DNA of 64,000 nt from Paracoccaceae bacterium (GTDB lineage: Bacteria > Pseudomonadota > Alphaproteobacteria > Rhodobacterales > Rhodobacteraceae). A program made the position numbers and the translations under genes. The notes beneath the pieces were generated by a model. That model was not told the origin of the DNA. It saw only the letters and a list, made by a program, of their open reading frames with translations, and made no database searches. Of the stretch, positions 20,287 through 28,954 are shown piece after piece. Every line of letters begins with the position of its first letter. Within the stretch, counting starts at the first letter, position 1. The stretch is from NCBI GenBank assembly GCA_024742695.1, contig JANSXY010000006.1, forward strand, positions 124,001-188,000, in the 5' to 3' direction.

Positions 20287-21212
20287 TCGGATCCATCGAT
20301 CCCGTCCTTCTGGTGGCCTCGCTGATGATCGCCTCCACCCCGATCCTTCTTGCCGCGATCGGCGAGATGGTGGTGGAAAAGGCCGGGGTGCTGAACCTCG
20401 GCGTTGAGGGGATGATGATCGTCGGCGCGATCTGCGGCTTCATCGCCGCGGTCAAGACCGGCTCACCGCTCGCGGGGTTCCTTGGCGGGGCGCTGGCCGG
20501 GGCGGCGATGGCCGCGCTGTTCGCGCTGCTGACCCAAGTGTTCCAGTCCAACCAGGTCGCCACCGGCCTGGCGCTCACGCTGTTCGGGCTGGGGCTGTCT
20601 TCGCTGATCGGGCAGGGCTACAACGGCATCCGGCCACCGGCAACGGCCCGGCTCGACCTCGGGCCGCTGTCGGACATCCCGGTGCTGGGCCGGATGCTGT
20701 TCTCGCACGACTGGATGGTCTATGCCTCGCTCGGCCTCGTCGCGGCGGTCTGGGCCTTCCTGCGGTATTCCCGCGCCGGGCTGATCCTGCGCGCCGTCGG
20801 CGAAAGCCACGACGCGGCGCATGCGCTTGGCTACCGGGTGGTGCGGATCCGGGTGCTGGCGCTGATGTTCGGCGGCGCCTGCGCCGGGCTTGGCGGCGCC
20901 TACCTCAGCCTCGTGCGCGTCCCGCAATGGACGGAAGGCATGACCGCCGGCGCCGGCTGGATCGCGCTGGCGATCGTCGTCTTCGCATCGTGGAAGGCCG
21001 GGCGGGTTCTGCTGGGCGCCTACCTTTTCGGCGGGGTGACGGTGCTGCAACTGAATCTGCAGGCGGCGGGGGTGGCGATCCCGGTGCAATACTTGTCGAT
21101 GGCGCCCTATCTGATAACGATTCTGGTGCTTGTCGTCATCTCGGCCGACCGCAGCCGCGTCGCGCTCAACGCGCCCGCCATGCTCGGCCGCAATTTCCAT
21201 GCCTCACGCTGA
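20283..21212 (+). CDS. ABC transporter permease (nucleoside/purine), second subunit
   Basis: A 309-residue permease of the same superfamily, shorter and with the NupQ-like N-terminus ILLAAIGEMVVEKAGVLNLG followed by VEGMMIVGA. Later blocks are NQVATGLALTLFGLGLSSLI and RAVGESHDAAHALGY. About eight to nine hydrophobic segments. It is coupled by a 4-nt overlap to the first permease; a 54-nt gap with a small hairpin separates it from the binding-protein gene. Confidence 0.93.
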   Translation: MIGSIDPVLLVASLMIASTPILLAAIGEMVVEKAGVLNLGVEGMMIVGAICGFIAAVKTGSPLAGFLGGALAGAAMAALFALLTQVFQSNQVATGLALTLFGLGLSSLIGQGYNGIRPPATARLDLGPLSDIPVLGRMLFSHDWMVYASLGLVAAVWAFLRYSRAGLILRAVGESHDAAHALGYRVVRIRVLALMFGGACAGLGGAYLSLVRVPQWTEGMTAGAGWIALAIVVFASWKAGRVLLGAYLFGGVTVLQLNLQAAGVAIPVQYLSMAPYLITILVLVVISADRSRVALNAPAMLGRNFHASR

Positions 21213-21227
21213 GGCCAACCAAGATCC

Positions 21228-21243
21228 GGGGCCTGCGGGCCCC
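21228..21243 (+). other. GC hairpin with UNCG-type tetraloop before the BMP gene
   Basis: GGGGCC-TGCG-GGCCCC: a 6-bp stem closed by C(UGCG)G, a UNCG-class tetraloop, in the 54-nt gap before the binding-protein gene. There is no U-tract, so it is not a terminator. Such hairpins between permease and binding-protein genes can stabilise the downstream message and raise binding-protein yield; that role is inference. Confidence 0.5.
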
Positions 21244-21266
21244 ATCCACAGGGGAGTATGTAGAGT

Positions 21267-22376
21267 ATGAAACGCAGAGTGCTTCTTGCCACGGCCGCGA
21301 TGGGCCTGGGCCTTGCGACCGGCGGCGCCGCCTTCGCGCAGGGCATGGACAACGTCAAGGCCTGCTTCGTCTATGTCGGGCCGATCGGCGACGGCGGCTG
21401 GACCTACCAGCACCATCAGGGCGCGCTGGCGGTGAAGGAGGCCTACGGCGACAAGGTCGAGATCGCCTGGCAGGAAAGCGTGCCGGAAGGCGCGGACGGC
21501 GAGCGCGTGATGACCCAGATGGCGCTGTCGGGTTGCAACATCATCTTCACCACCTCGTTCGGCTACATGGACGCGACGAACGCTGTCGCCGGCAAGTTCC
21601 CCGACATCAAGTTCGAACATGCCACCGGCTACAAGCGCGAGCATCCGAACGTGTCGACCTACAACGCGCGGTTCTACGAAGGCCGCGCCGTGGTCGGCCA
21701 CATCGCCGGCAAGATGACCAAGACGAACAAGATCGGTTATCTCGCCTCGTTCCCGATCCCCGAGGTCATCATGGGGATCAACGCCTATTTCCACCACGCC
21801 AAGCTGGCCAATCCGGATGTCGAGCTGGTCGTGACCTGGGCCTATACCTGGTACGATCCGGCGAAGGAGGCCGACGCGGCCCGCGCGATGCTGGATCAGG
21901 GTGTCGACGTGATCACCGCGCATACCGACTCGACCGCGCCGCTGGCGGAGATCGCCAAGGAAGGCGGCAACGCCTGGGGCTTCGGCCAGGCCTCCGACAT
22001 GGCGGCCTTCATGACCAACGACGACGGATCGCCGGGCCCGCGCGTCGCCTCGATCATCGATGAATGGGCGCCCTACTACGTCAAGCGCGTCGGCGCGCTG
22101 ATGGACGGCAGCTACGAACAGATCGACAGCTGGGCCGGGATGCCCGAGGGCGAGGTCGTGATCGGCGAGATGAACGACGCGATCCCCGCGGACGTCAAGG
22201 CCGAGGCGCAGGCGATGATCGACGCCATCACCGCGGGCGACTACCACCCGTTCACCGGCCCGATCAACAGGCAGGACGGCTCGGCCTGGCTGGCCGAGGG
22301 CGAGGTCGCCGATGACGGCACGCTTCTGGGCATGACCTTCTACATCGAGGGGATCACGGGCGACATCCCGCAGTGA
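21267..22376 (+). CDS. BMP family ABC transporter substrate-binding protein
   Basis: Periplasmic binding protein, 369 residues, with signal peptide MKRRVLLATAAMGLGLATGG and an AFA cleavage site near residue 25. No lipobox Cys is present, unlike TmpC/PnrA lipoproteins. The BMP/PnrA fold is indicated by CFVYVGPIGDGGWTYQHHQG, GERVMTQMALSG and ITAHTDSTAPL. Family members bind purine nucleosides. As last gene of the xdh-transporter operon it should capture the purine that feeds XdhAB. It ends just before an intrinsic terminator. Confidence 0.93.
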   Translation: MKRRVLLATAAMGLGLATGGAAFAQGMDNVKACFVYVGPIGDGGWTYQHHQGALAVKEAYGDKVEIAWQESVPEGADGERVMTQMALSGCNIIFTTSFGYMDATNAVAGKFPDIKFEHATGYKREHPNVSTYNARFYEGRAVVGHIAGKMTKTNKIGYLASFPIPEVIMGINAYFHHAKLANPDVELVVTWAYTWYDPAKEADAARAMLDQGVDVITAHTDSTAPLAEIAKEGGNAWGFGQASDMAAFMTNDDGSPGPRVASIIDEWAPYYVKRVGALMDGSYEQIDSWAGMPEGEVVIGEMNDAIPADVKAEAQAMIDAITAGDYHPFTGPINRQDGSAWLAEGEVADDGTLLGMTFYIEGITGDIPQ

Positions 22377-22398
22377 TCCGGCCCATGGCCGAAACGCG

Positions 22399-22425
22399 AA
22401 GGCCCCGCCCCGGCGGGGCCTTTTC
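22399..22425 (+). terminator. Intrinsic terminator of the purine operon
   Basis: AAGGCCCCG and CGGGGCCTT pair as a 9-bp stem around CCCCGG, followed by TTTTCC. It lies 22 nt after the binding-protein stop codon and is the clearest terminator in the window. Confidence 0.85.
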
Positions 22426-22455
22426 CTTTGTCCGGGCCTGTGCCAGCCTGCCGCC

Positions 22456-23535
22456 ATGACGGCGGATTTCCTGATCATCGGCGGCGGCATCGCGGGCGTT
22501 TCGGCCGCGGCGCGGCTGTCGCATCTGGGCCGTGTCGTGTTGCTGGAAGCCGAGGCGCATCTGGCGCATCACGCCTCCGGCCGCTCCGCCGCGCTGTTCG
22601 AACCGCGCTACGGCCCGGCGCCCGTGGTGGAACTGTCGCTGGCCTCCGATTCGCATCTCAGGCACGCGCATGGCGGGGTGCTGTCGCCGCGCGGCCTGAT
22701 GGTGCTGGCCGGGCCGGGGCAGCGCGCCGCCTTCGAGGCAGACCGCGACGGCATGGACCTGGCCGGGATCACGGTGGCGGAGGCCTGCGCGGCGGTGCCG
22801 ATCCTGAACCCCGCCGCCATCGCATGGGCGGCCCGCGCCGAGCATGGCTGGGACGTCGATACGGATCGGCTGATCGGCGATTTCGCGCGCGAAGCCCGCG
22901 CCAACGGCGGCGAGATCGTGACCGGCGCGCCGGTTCGGGCGCTGCGCCGCGACGGCGCGTCGTGGCGGGCCGAGACGCCGGCGGGGGCCTTCGCCGCACC
23001 CCATGTCGTCAACGCCGCCGGGGCCTGGGCCGACCGGGTGGCGGCGCTGGCCGGGGTGCGGACACTGGGCCTGGTGCCCTATCGCCGGTCGGTCGCGCGG
23101 ATCGCCGCGCCGGGCGGGCATGACGTGGCGCGCTGGCCGATGCTCTTCGGTGCCGGCGAAAGCTGGTATGCCAAGCCCGATGCCGGCGCGCTGATCGTCA
23201 GCCCGGCGGAAGAGGACCGGTCCGAGCCGCAGGATGCCTGGGCCGACGACATGGTGCTGGCCGAGGGTCTGGCGCGCTACGAGGCGATGGTCACGGTGCC
23301 GGTGACCCGCCCGATCGCGACATGGGCGGGCCTGCGCACCTTCGCGCCCGACCGGGTGCCGGTGATCGGCCCCGACCCGGCGGTGCCGGGCTTCCTGTGG
23401 CTGGCCGGCCAGGGCGGCTACGGGTTTCAAAGCGCCCCGGCGGCCAGCCAGCTTCTGGCCGACCTCGTGGCGGGCCGCCCCCCGGCCATCGAGCCCGGGC
23501 TGGTCGCCGCCCTGTCGCCGGCGCGGCTGTCATGA
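22456..23535 (+). CDS. FAD-dependent oxidoreductase, D-arginine dehydrogenase-like
   Basis: A 359-residue DAO-family flavoprotein. The dinucleotide loop IIGGGIAGVSAAARL is at residues 7-21, followed by HHASGRSAALFEPRYGP, which closely resembles the start of the Pseudomonas D-arginine dehydrogenase DauA. C-terminal TWAGLRTFAPDRVPVIGPDP and QGGYGFQSAPA are FAD contacts of the family. It probably oxidises a D-amino acid or other secondary amine and passes electrons to the respiratory chain. It overlaps the next gene by 4 nt. Exact substrate unknown. Confidence 0.8.
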   Translation: MTADFLIIGGGIAGVSAAARLSHLGRVVLLEAEAHLAHHASGRSAALFEPRYGPAPVVELSLASDSHLRHAHGGVLSPRGLMVLAGPGQRAAFEADRDGMDLAGITVAEACAAVPILNPAAIAWAARAEHGWDVDTDRLIGDFAREARANGGEIVTGAPVRALRRDGASWRAETPAGAFAAPHVVNAAGAWADRVAALAGVRTLGLVPYRRSVARIAAPGGHDVARWPMLFGAGESWYAKPDAGALIVSPAEEDRSEPQDAWADDMVLAEGLARYEAMVTVPVTRPIATWAGLRTFAPDRVPVIGPDPAVPGFLWLAGQGGYGFQSAPAASQLLADLVAGRPPAIEPGLVAALSPARLS

Positions 23536-24191
23536 TCCGGCGGCTGACCCTGCCCGACAGCGCCGCGCTGCAGGGCGCGGCCGACGCCCGGCTTTCCGCC
23601 CCGTCGGCGGAGCGCAACGCGGCGCCGATCCTTGCGGTCCTCGGCCGGATCGCGCCGGCCCGCGGCCGGGTGCTGGAACTAGCCAGCGGCACCGGCCAGC
23701 ATGCCGCGACCTTCGCCGCCGCCCTGCCCGGCCTTGCTTGGCAGCCCTCGGACGGCGACCCCGAGGCGCTGGCCTCGATCCGCGCCTGGGTCGCGGCGGC
23801 GGGCCTGCCGAACCTGCACCCCCCGGTGCTGATCGACGCCGGCCGTCCCGGCTGGGCGGCGGAGCACCCGGGCCATGACATGGTCTTCGTCTCGAACCTG
23901 CTGCACCTGATCTCGGGGGCCGAGGCGCGGGCGGCGGTCACCGGGATGCTGGCCGCGCTCGCGCCCGGCGGGCTGGCGGCGATCTACGGTCCGTTCCGCC
24001 GCGACGGCGCGCTGACCAGCCCGGGTGACGCCGCCTTCGACGCGCGGCTTCGGGCGCAGGATCCGGCGATCGGCTACAAGGACGTGGCCGAGGTGGCCGG
24101 CTGGGCCGCCGAGGCCGGCGGCGGCGTGGCCGAAACCATCGGGATGCCGGCCAACAACCTGATGATCGTGCTGCGCCGCGGCGCGGATTGA
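23532..24191 (+). CDS. DUF938 family SAM-dependent methyltransferase-like protein
   Basis: A 219-residue cytosolic protein with a methyltransferase fold: glycine motif VLELASGTGQHAATFAA at about residues 46-62, acidic loop WQPSDGDP, and MVFVSNLLHLIS in motif IV. This combination is diagnostic of DUF938, whose substrate is not known. The start ATG overlaps the stop of the flavoprotein gene, so the two are probably co-translated; whether they share a pathway is unclear. Confidence 0.85.
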   Translation: MIRRLTLPDSAALQGAADARLSAPSAERNAAPILAVLGRIAPARGRVLELASGTGQHAATFAAALPGLAWQPSDGDPEALASIRAWVAAAGLPNLHPPVLIDAGRPGWAAEHPGHDMVFVSNLLHLISGAEARAAVTGMLAALAPGGLAAIYGPFRRDGALTSPGDAAFDARLRAQDPAIGYKDVAEVAGWAAEAGGGVAETIGMPANNLMIVLRRGAD

Positions 24192-24256
24192 CACGGATCA
24201 AGGCCGCCTCCCGCCCCCCGTGCCAGTGCTGCGCGCGACCCGAGGGACAGGAGACG

Positions 24257-24616
24257 ATGATGAGTTATTCCGGGAAGATCGACGACATGCGCACCGAGCT
24301 GCGGGCGCTCTACAAGGCGGTGCCGGAGGCGACGAAAGCCTTCGCCGCGCTGTCGAACGCGGTCAAGCAGAACTGTCCGCTGAGCATCAAGGAAAAGGAA
24401 TACGTCGCGATCGGCATCGCGGTGGCGCTGCGCTGCGAGGCCTGCATCAACTTCCATGTCGAGGCGATGATGAAGGCCGGCGGCACCCGCGAGGAACTGG
24501 GCGACATCCTTGCGATGGCGATCCAGATGGGTGGCGGCCCCTCGGTGATGTATTCCGCGCACGCGCTGGCCTGCTGGGACGAGCTGGCCGAACGCCAGGT
24601 CCAGGCCGCCGAGTAA
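24257..24616 (+). CDS. Carboxymuconolactone decarboxylase/AhpD-like protein
   Basis: A 119-residue all-helical protein with the redox motif CEACINFHVEAMMKAGGT (CxxC...H), which in AhpD-fold proteins gives alkylhydroperoxidase or thiol-disulfide activity. Start: two consecutive ATGs (24257 and 24260) behind CAGGAG; the longer frame to 24188 has no ribosome site. It is 65 nt after the DUF938 gene and may be cotranscribed with it. A role in peroxide or aldehyde stress is family inference; it is not a true ring-cleavage enzyme by context. Confidence 0.85.
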   Translation: MMSYSGKIDDMRTELRALYKAVPEATKAFAALSNAVKQNCPLSIKEKEYVAIGIAVALRCEACINFHVEAMMKAGGTREELGDILAMAIQMGGGPSVMYSAHALACWDELAERQVQAAE

Positions 24617-24619
24617 TCC

Positions 24620-24653
24620 CGCGCGCCGCCGCCCGGCCCGGCGGCGGCGCGCG
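24620..24653. terminator. Strong GC hairpin between convergent genes
   Basis: A perfect 14-bp stem, CGCGCGCCGCCGCC against its complement, around the 6-nt loop CGGCCC, lies 3 nt after one stop codon and just before the opposing stop at 24659. No U-tract follows on either strand, so it may be a bidirectional transcription block or an RNA 3'-end protector rather than a classical terminator. Confidence 0.5.
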
Positions 24654-24658
24654 GCCTG

Positions 24659-27157
24659 TCAGCCGTCCTGGCGCAGCCGCTGGTTTTGCGGGTCGTAGGG
24701 GCTGTCTTCGGTCACCACGGCATCGAACAGGTCGCGGAACATCCGCACCTTCAGCTTCGTGCCCGGCTCGGCCAGGTCGGGGCGGACATAGCCCATCCCG
24801 ATCTGCTTGCCGAAGGCCGCCGACCAGCCGCCCGAGGTCAGCCGCCCGACCTTCTCGCCGCCGGCGAACAGCGCCTCGCGCCCCCAGGGATCGGCATCCT
24901 CGGGTCCGTCGATCAGCAAGGTGACGCATTTCGACCGGATGCCGGTCTCCAGCATCGCCTGCTTGCCGTGGAACTCCTTGTCGAGATCGACGAACCGGTC
25001 GAGCCCGGCCTCCAGCGGCGTCGCGTCGCGGCCCAGTTCGGTACCGAAGGCGCGATAGCTCTTCTCCTGCCGCAGCCAGTTCTGCGCCCGCGCGCCGAAC
25101 AGCTTCATCCCGTGGCCCGCGCCGGCGGCGACGAGCTGGTCCCACAGGTAGCGGCTCATCTCGATCGGGTGGTGCAACTCCCATCCCAGTTCGCCGGTAT
25201 AGGCGACGCGGATCGCGCGCACCGGGCACATGCAAAGTTCGATCTGCCGCATCGAAAGCCAGGGGAAGCGCTTGTTGCCCAGCACCGTCGCCGGATCGGC
25301 ATCCCGGACGATCTCGCGCAGGACGTCGCGCGACTTCGGCCCGGCGATGGCGAAGACGCCCCACTGGTTCGTCACGTCGTGGATGTCGATCCAGCCGCCG
25401 CCGGCACCGATGAAATCCTCCGCCGCCTTGCGCAGGAAGTCGCCGTCATAGGCGGTCCAGGCCCCGGCGGAGACGAGGTAGTATTCGTTCTCGGCCAGGC
25501 GGACGATGGTGTATTCCGTCCGCGTCGTTCCGGCCGAGGTCAGCGCGTAGGTCAGGTTGATCCGCCCGACCTTCGGCAGCCTGTTGCAGGTGAAGTGATC
25601 GAGGAAGGCGGTGGCGCCGGGGCCGCGGACGAGGTGCTTGGTGAAGGGCGTCGCGTCGAACAGGCCCACGCCCGCGCGCACCGCCTCGGCCTCGGCCTTC
25701 GCATACTGCCACCAGCCGCCGCGGCGGAAGCTGCGCGCATCGTGGTCGAAGCCGTCGGGCGCGTCCTGCGGCCCGTAGTAGTTCGCCCGTTCCCAGCCGT
25801 TGACCTGGCCGAACTGCGCGCCCGCGGCCTTCTGGCGGTCGTAGGCCGGCGCGGTGCGCAGCGGGCGGCACGCCTCGCGCTCTTCGTCGGGATGGTGCAG
25901 GATGTAGACGTGCTCGTAGCATTCCTCGTTCTTGCGCGCGGCGTATTCGGTGGTCATCCAGTCGCCGTAGCGGCGCGGATCAAGGCTGGCCATGTCGATC
26001 TCGGCCTCGCCCGCCGTCATCATCTGGGCGAGGTAGTGGCCGGTGCCGCCGGCGGCCGTGATGCCGAAGCTGAACCCCTCGGCCAGCCACATGTTGCGCA
26101 GCCCCGGCGCCGGGCCGACCAGCGGGTTGCCGTCGGGCGTGTAGCAGATCGGGCCGTTGTAATCGTCCTTCAGGCCCACCGTCTCCGACGACGGGATGCG
26201 GTGGATCATGCTCATGTATTCCTCTTCGATCCGCTCGAGATCGAGCGGGAACAGGTCGGCCCGGAAGCTTTCGGGCACGTCGTAGACGAACCGCGCCGGG
26301 GCGTTGCGTTCGTAGGGGCCGAGGATCCAGCCGCCGCGCTCCTCGCGCACGTACCATTTCGCGTCGGCGTCGCGCAGCACCGGATGCTGCGGATTGGTCT
26401 TGCGCCAGTCCACCAGCGCCGGATCGGGTTCGGTCACGATGTACTGGTGCTCGACCGGGATCGCGGGGATCTTCAGCCCCAGAAGCCGCGCGGTGCGCTG
26501 CGCGTGGTTGCCGGTGGCGGTGACGACATGTTCGGCGGTGATCTCCACCGCCTCGCCGGTGGGCACTAGGTTGCCGCCCTGTTCGGCCATCCGCGCACAG
26601 GTCACGATCCATTCCGAACCGGTCCAGCGATAGCCGTCGACCTGCAGCTTGCGCACGATCTCCACGCCCCTCTGACGCGCGCCCTTGGCCATCGCCTGGG
26701 TCACGTCGGCGGGGTTGATGTAACCGTCGGCGGGATGGAACAGCGCACCCTTCAGGTCGTCGGTCCGGACCAGCGGCCAGCGCGCCTTGATCTCGTCGGG
26801 GGTGAGGAATTCATGCTCGATCCCCACCGTTTCGGCGGTGGACGAATAGAGCATGTACTCGTCCATCCGCTCCCGCGTCTGCGCCATGCGCAGGTTGCCG
26901 ACGACGTAGAACCCGGCGTCAAGCCCGGTTTCGGCCTCCAGCGTCTTGTAGAACTTCACCGAGTAGTCGTGGATATGGCTGGTCGCGTAGCCCATGTTGA
27001 ACAGCGGCAGAAGCCCGGCCGCGTGCCAGGTGGAGCCGGCGGTCAACTCGTCCCGCTCGATCAGCATGGTATCCCAGCCCGCCTTGGCCAGGTGGTAGGC
27101 GATGCCGGTTCCGACGGCGCCGCCGCCGACGACAAGGGCACGAACATGGGTTTTCAT
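24659..27157 (-). CDS. Dimethylglycine/sarcosine dehydrogenase-like flavoprotein with GcvT domains
   Basis: An 832-residue protein: an N-terminal DAO-type FAD domain (VVGGGAVGTGIAYHLAKAGW, then STWHAAGLLP), an FAO_M linker, and C-terminal GcvT aminomethyltransferase domains (GELGWELHHPIEMSRYLWDQ; MGYVRP). This architecture oxidatively demethylates N-methylglycines and hands the one-carbon unit to tetrahydrofolate, part of glycine betaine and choline breakdown. Start ATG 27157 has GCGGAG upstream and gives MKTHVRALVVGGG; the longer frame is unsupported. A neighbouring hydroxyacid dehydrogenase lies upstream on the same strand. Exact N-methyl substrate is not proven. Confidence 0.88.
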   Translation of the reverse strand: MKTHVRALVVGGGAVGTGIAYHLAKAGWDTMLIERDELTAGSTWHAAGLLPLFNMGYATSHIHDYSVKFYKTLEAETGLDAGFYVVGNLRMAQTRERMDEYMLYSSTAETVGIEHEFLTPDEIKARWPLVRTDDLKGALFHPADGYINPADVTQAMAKGARQRGVEIVRKLQVDGYRWTGSEWIVTCARMAEQGGNLVPTGEAVEITAEHVVTATGNHAQRTARLLGLKIPAIPVEHQYIVTEPDPALVDWRKTNPQHPVLRDADAKWYVREERGGWILGPYERNAPARFVYDVPESFRADLFPLDLERIEEEYMSMIHRIPSSETVGLKDDYNGPICYTPDGNPLVGPAPGLRNMWLAEGFSFGITAAGGTGHYLAQMMTAGEAEIDMASLDPRRYGDWMTTEYAARKNEECYEHVYILHHPDEEREACRPLRTAPAYDRQKAAGAQFGQVNGWERANYYGPQDAPDGFDHDARSFRRGGWWQYAKAEAEAVRAGVGLFDATPFTKHLVRGPGATAFLDHFTCNRLPKVGRINLTYALTSAGTTRTEYTIVRLAENEYYLVSAGAWTAYDGDFLRKAAEDFIGAGGGWIDIHDVTNQWGVFAIAGPKSRDVLREIVRDADPATVLGNKRFPWLSMRQIELCMCPVRAIRVAYTGELGWELHHPIEMSRYLWDQLVAAGAGHGMKLFGARAQNWLRQEKSYRAFGTELGRDATPLEAGLDRFVDLDKEFHGKQAMLETGIRSKCVTLLIDGPEDADPWGREALFAGGEKVGRLTSGGWSAAFGKQIGMGYVRPDLAEPGTKLKVRMFRDLFDAVVTEDSPYDPQNQRLRQDG

Positions 27158-27283
27158 CGGGCGACTCCGCTGGGAACCTCGTTTTCCCCTAAATGCCCGA
27201 ACCCGCGCCGCACGGGCCATCGCGCCCGACCTTCGGCAGACGAAAACGACATCGGCGGCGCCTGCGCGGCATCGGCCGCGGCG

Positions 27284-27332
27284 GCGGGGGCTGCCTGCCC
27301 CCGCACCCCCGGGGATATTTCCGGACCAAAAT
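27284..27332. repeat. Hairpin plus ATATTT/GGACCAAAAT element (dispersed-repeat-like)
   Basis: A 7-bp stem GCGGGGG/CCCCCGC around CTGCCTG (27284-27304) is joined to CCCCCGGGGATATTTCCGG and ACCAAAAT. From memory, very similar CCCGGGGATATTT...GGACCAAA sequences recur between genes in Rhodobacterales genomes. Only one copy is seen here. On the minus strand it follows the hydroxyacid dehydrogenase gene and may serve as a 3' end. The rest of the 190-nt gap shows nothing recognisable. Confidence 0.4.
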
Positions 27333-27347
27333 CGGCGCCGGACGGGG

Positions 27348-28334
27348 CTACAGCATCCCCGGCACGACGAGGTCGGGCGGGCGGTGGCCGTCGGCGAAGG
27401 TCTTGATGTTGATGATCACCTTCTCGCCCATCTCGATCCGGCCCTCGACCGTCGCCGAGCCCATGTGCGGCAGGAGCACGACGTTCGGCAACTGCCTGAG
27501 CCGCGGGTTGACCTCGTGGCCGCGTTCGAAGACGTCGAGCCCGGCGCCCGCGATCTCGCCGGCCCGCAGCATCCGGGTCAGCGCGTTCTCGTCGATCACC
27601 TCGCCGCGCGAGGTGTTCACGATCACCGCCGAGGGCTTCATCAGCTTCAGCCGCCGGGCGTTGAGCAGGTGGAAGGTCGAGGGCGTGTGCGGGCAGTTGA
27701 CCGAGATCACGTCCATCCGGCTGACCATCTGGTCAAGGCTTTCCCACCACGTCGCCTCCAGCTCCTCCTCGATCTCGGGGCGCAGCCGCTTGCGGTTGTG
27801 GTAGTGCACCTGCATGCCGAAGGCGCGGGCCCGGCGGGCCACCGCCTGGCCGATCCGGCCCATCCCGAGGATGCCCAGCCGCCGGCCGCCGACCCGGCCG
27901 CCCATGAAGGCGGTGGGCGCCCAGCCCTGCCATTCGCCGGCCTGCATCACCGCCAGGCCCTCGGGGATCCGGCGGGTGACGGCGAGGATCAGCGCCATGG
28001 TCATGTCGGCGGTATCCTCGGTCACCACGCCGGGCGTGTTGGACACGAGGATGCCGCGCTGGCGCGCGGTGGCGACATCGATATGGTCGACGCCGGCCCC
28101 GTAATTGGCGATCAGCTTGAGCTTCTCGCCCGCCTGGGCGAGCAGCGCGGCGTCGATCTGGTCGGTGACGCAGGGCACGACAACATCGGCCCGGCGCAGC
28201 GCCGCGCCCAGTTCCTCGCGCGTCATCTTGGTGTCGGGGTCGCGCAGGTCCACGTCGAACAGCTCCCGCATCCGGGTTTCGACGGGCTCGGGCAGGCGTC
28301 GCGTCACGACAACACTCAGACGCGGTGCGGGCAT
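27348..28334 (-). CDS. D-isomer specific 2-hydroxyacid dehydrogenase (glyoxylate/hydroxypyruvate reductase-like)
   Basis: A 328-residue NAD(P)-dependent oxidoreductase. Rossmann loop LGMGRIGQAVARRARAFGM is at mid-protein; catalytic Arg and Glu regions are NYGAGVDHIDV and NTSRGEVIDE, with the catalytic His in LLPHMGSAT. It resembles GyaR/GhrB, which reduce glyoxylate or hydroxypyruvate. ATG 28334 is used because AGGAGAG lies upstream; the longer frame to 28535 overlaps the divergent SH3 gene. Glyoxylate handling would fit a genome that breaks down glycine derivatives and purines, but that link is inference. Confidence 0.9.
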   Translation of the reverse strand: MPAPRLSVVVTRRLPEPVETRMRELFDVDLRDPDTKMTREELGAALRRADVVVPCVTDQIDAALLAQAGEKLKLIANYGAGVDHIDVATARQRGILVSNTPGVVTEDTADMTMALILAVTRRIPEGLAVMQAGEWQGWAPTAFMGGRVGGRRLGILGMGRIGQAVARRARAFGMQVHYHNRKRLRPEIEEELEATWWESLDQMVSRMDVISVNCPHTPSTFHLLNARRLKLMKPSAVIVNTSRGEVIDENALTRMLRAGEIAGAGLDVFERGHEVNPRLRQLPNVVLLPHMGSATVEGRIEMGEKVIINIKTFADGHRPPDLVVPGML

Positions 28335-28446
28335 CGGGCCACTCTCCTCTCTTTCCGGACGGCGCTCCTGCTGGCAAACTACGGGGCGAACGGGGCAGGC
28401 CACAAGCCCCGACGCAAGTCCTGCGACGACAAAGACGAGGCGGCAG

Positions 28447-28944
28447 ATGATCACCCGGCGGGCCTTCGCCCTGGTTCTGGCATCCCTGTTGGCGACGGCG
28501 GCCCCCGCGGCCGAAACCCGTGGGCCAGTCACCAACCTGCCGATGCCGCGCTATGTCTCGCTCAAGGCCTCGGAAGGCAACGCGCGGCGCGGACCCAGCC
28601 TGAGCCACCGGATCGACTGGGTGTTCCGGCACCGCGACACGCCGCTCAGGATCACCGCGGAGTTCGGCCACTGGCGCCGGGTCGAGGATCGCGACGGGAT
28701 GGGCGGCTGGGTGCACTATTCGCTGCTGTCGGGCGTGCGCACCGTGGTCGTCACCGCGGCGATGGCGGAGATGCGGCTGAAGCCGGCCCCGGCCGCGCCG
28801 GTGATGGCGCGCGCGGAAGCCGGCGTGATCGCCCGGCTCGACGCCTGCGAGGCCGACTGGTGCCGGATCGTCGCCGGCGGCCAGCGCGGCTGGGTCGAGA
28901 AGACCGCGCTCTGGGGTGTCGATCCGGACGAGTTGCGCGATTAG
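28447..28944 (+). CDS. Exported bacterial SH3-domain protein
   Basis: A 165-residue protein with an N-terminal signal peptide (MITRRAFALVLASLLATAAP, AxA site after residue ~21). The remainder contains two SH3-like repeats: the first with RYVSLKASEGNARRGPS and WRRVEDRDGMGGWVHYSLLSG, the second with AEMRLKP...DWCRIVAGGQRGWVEK. Such proteins bind cell-wall material or act as periplasmic accessory proteins. It is divergent from the hydroxyacid dehydrogenase and 10 nt before the CDF transporter start, so likely cotranscribed with it. Confidence 0.82.
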   Translation: MITRRAFALVLASLLATAAPAAETRGPVTNLPMPRYVSLKASEGNARRGPSLSHRIDWVFRHRDTPLRITAEFGHWRRVEDRDGMGGWVHYSLLSGVRTVVVTAAMAEMRLKPAPAAPVMARAEAGVIARLDACEADWCRIVAGGQRGWVEKTALWGVDPDELRD

Positions 28945-28954
28945 GCGGGGCGGG

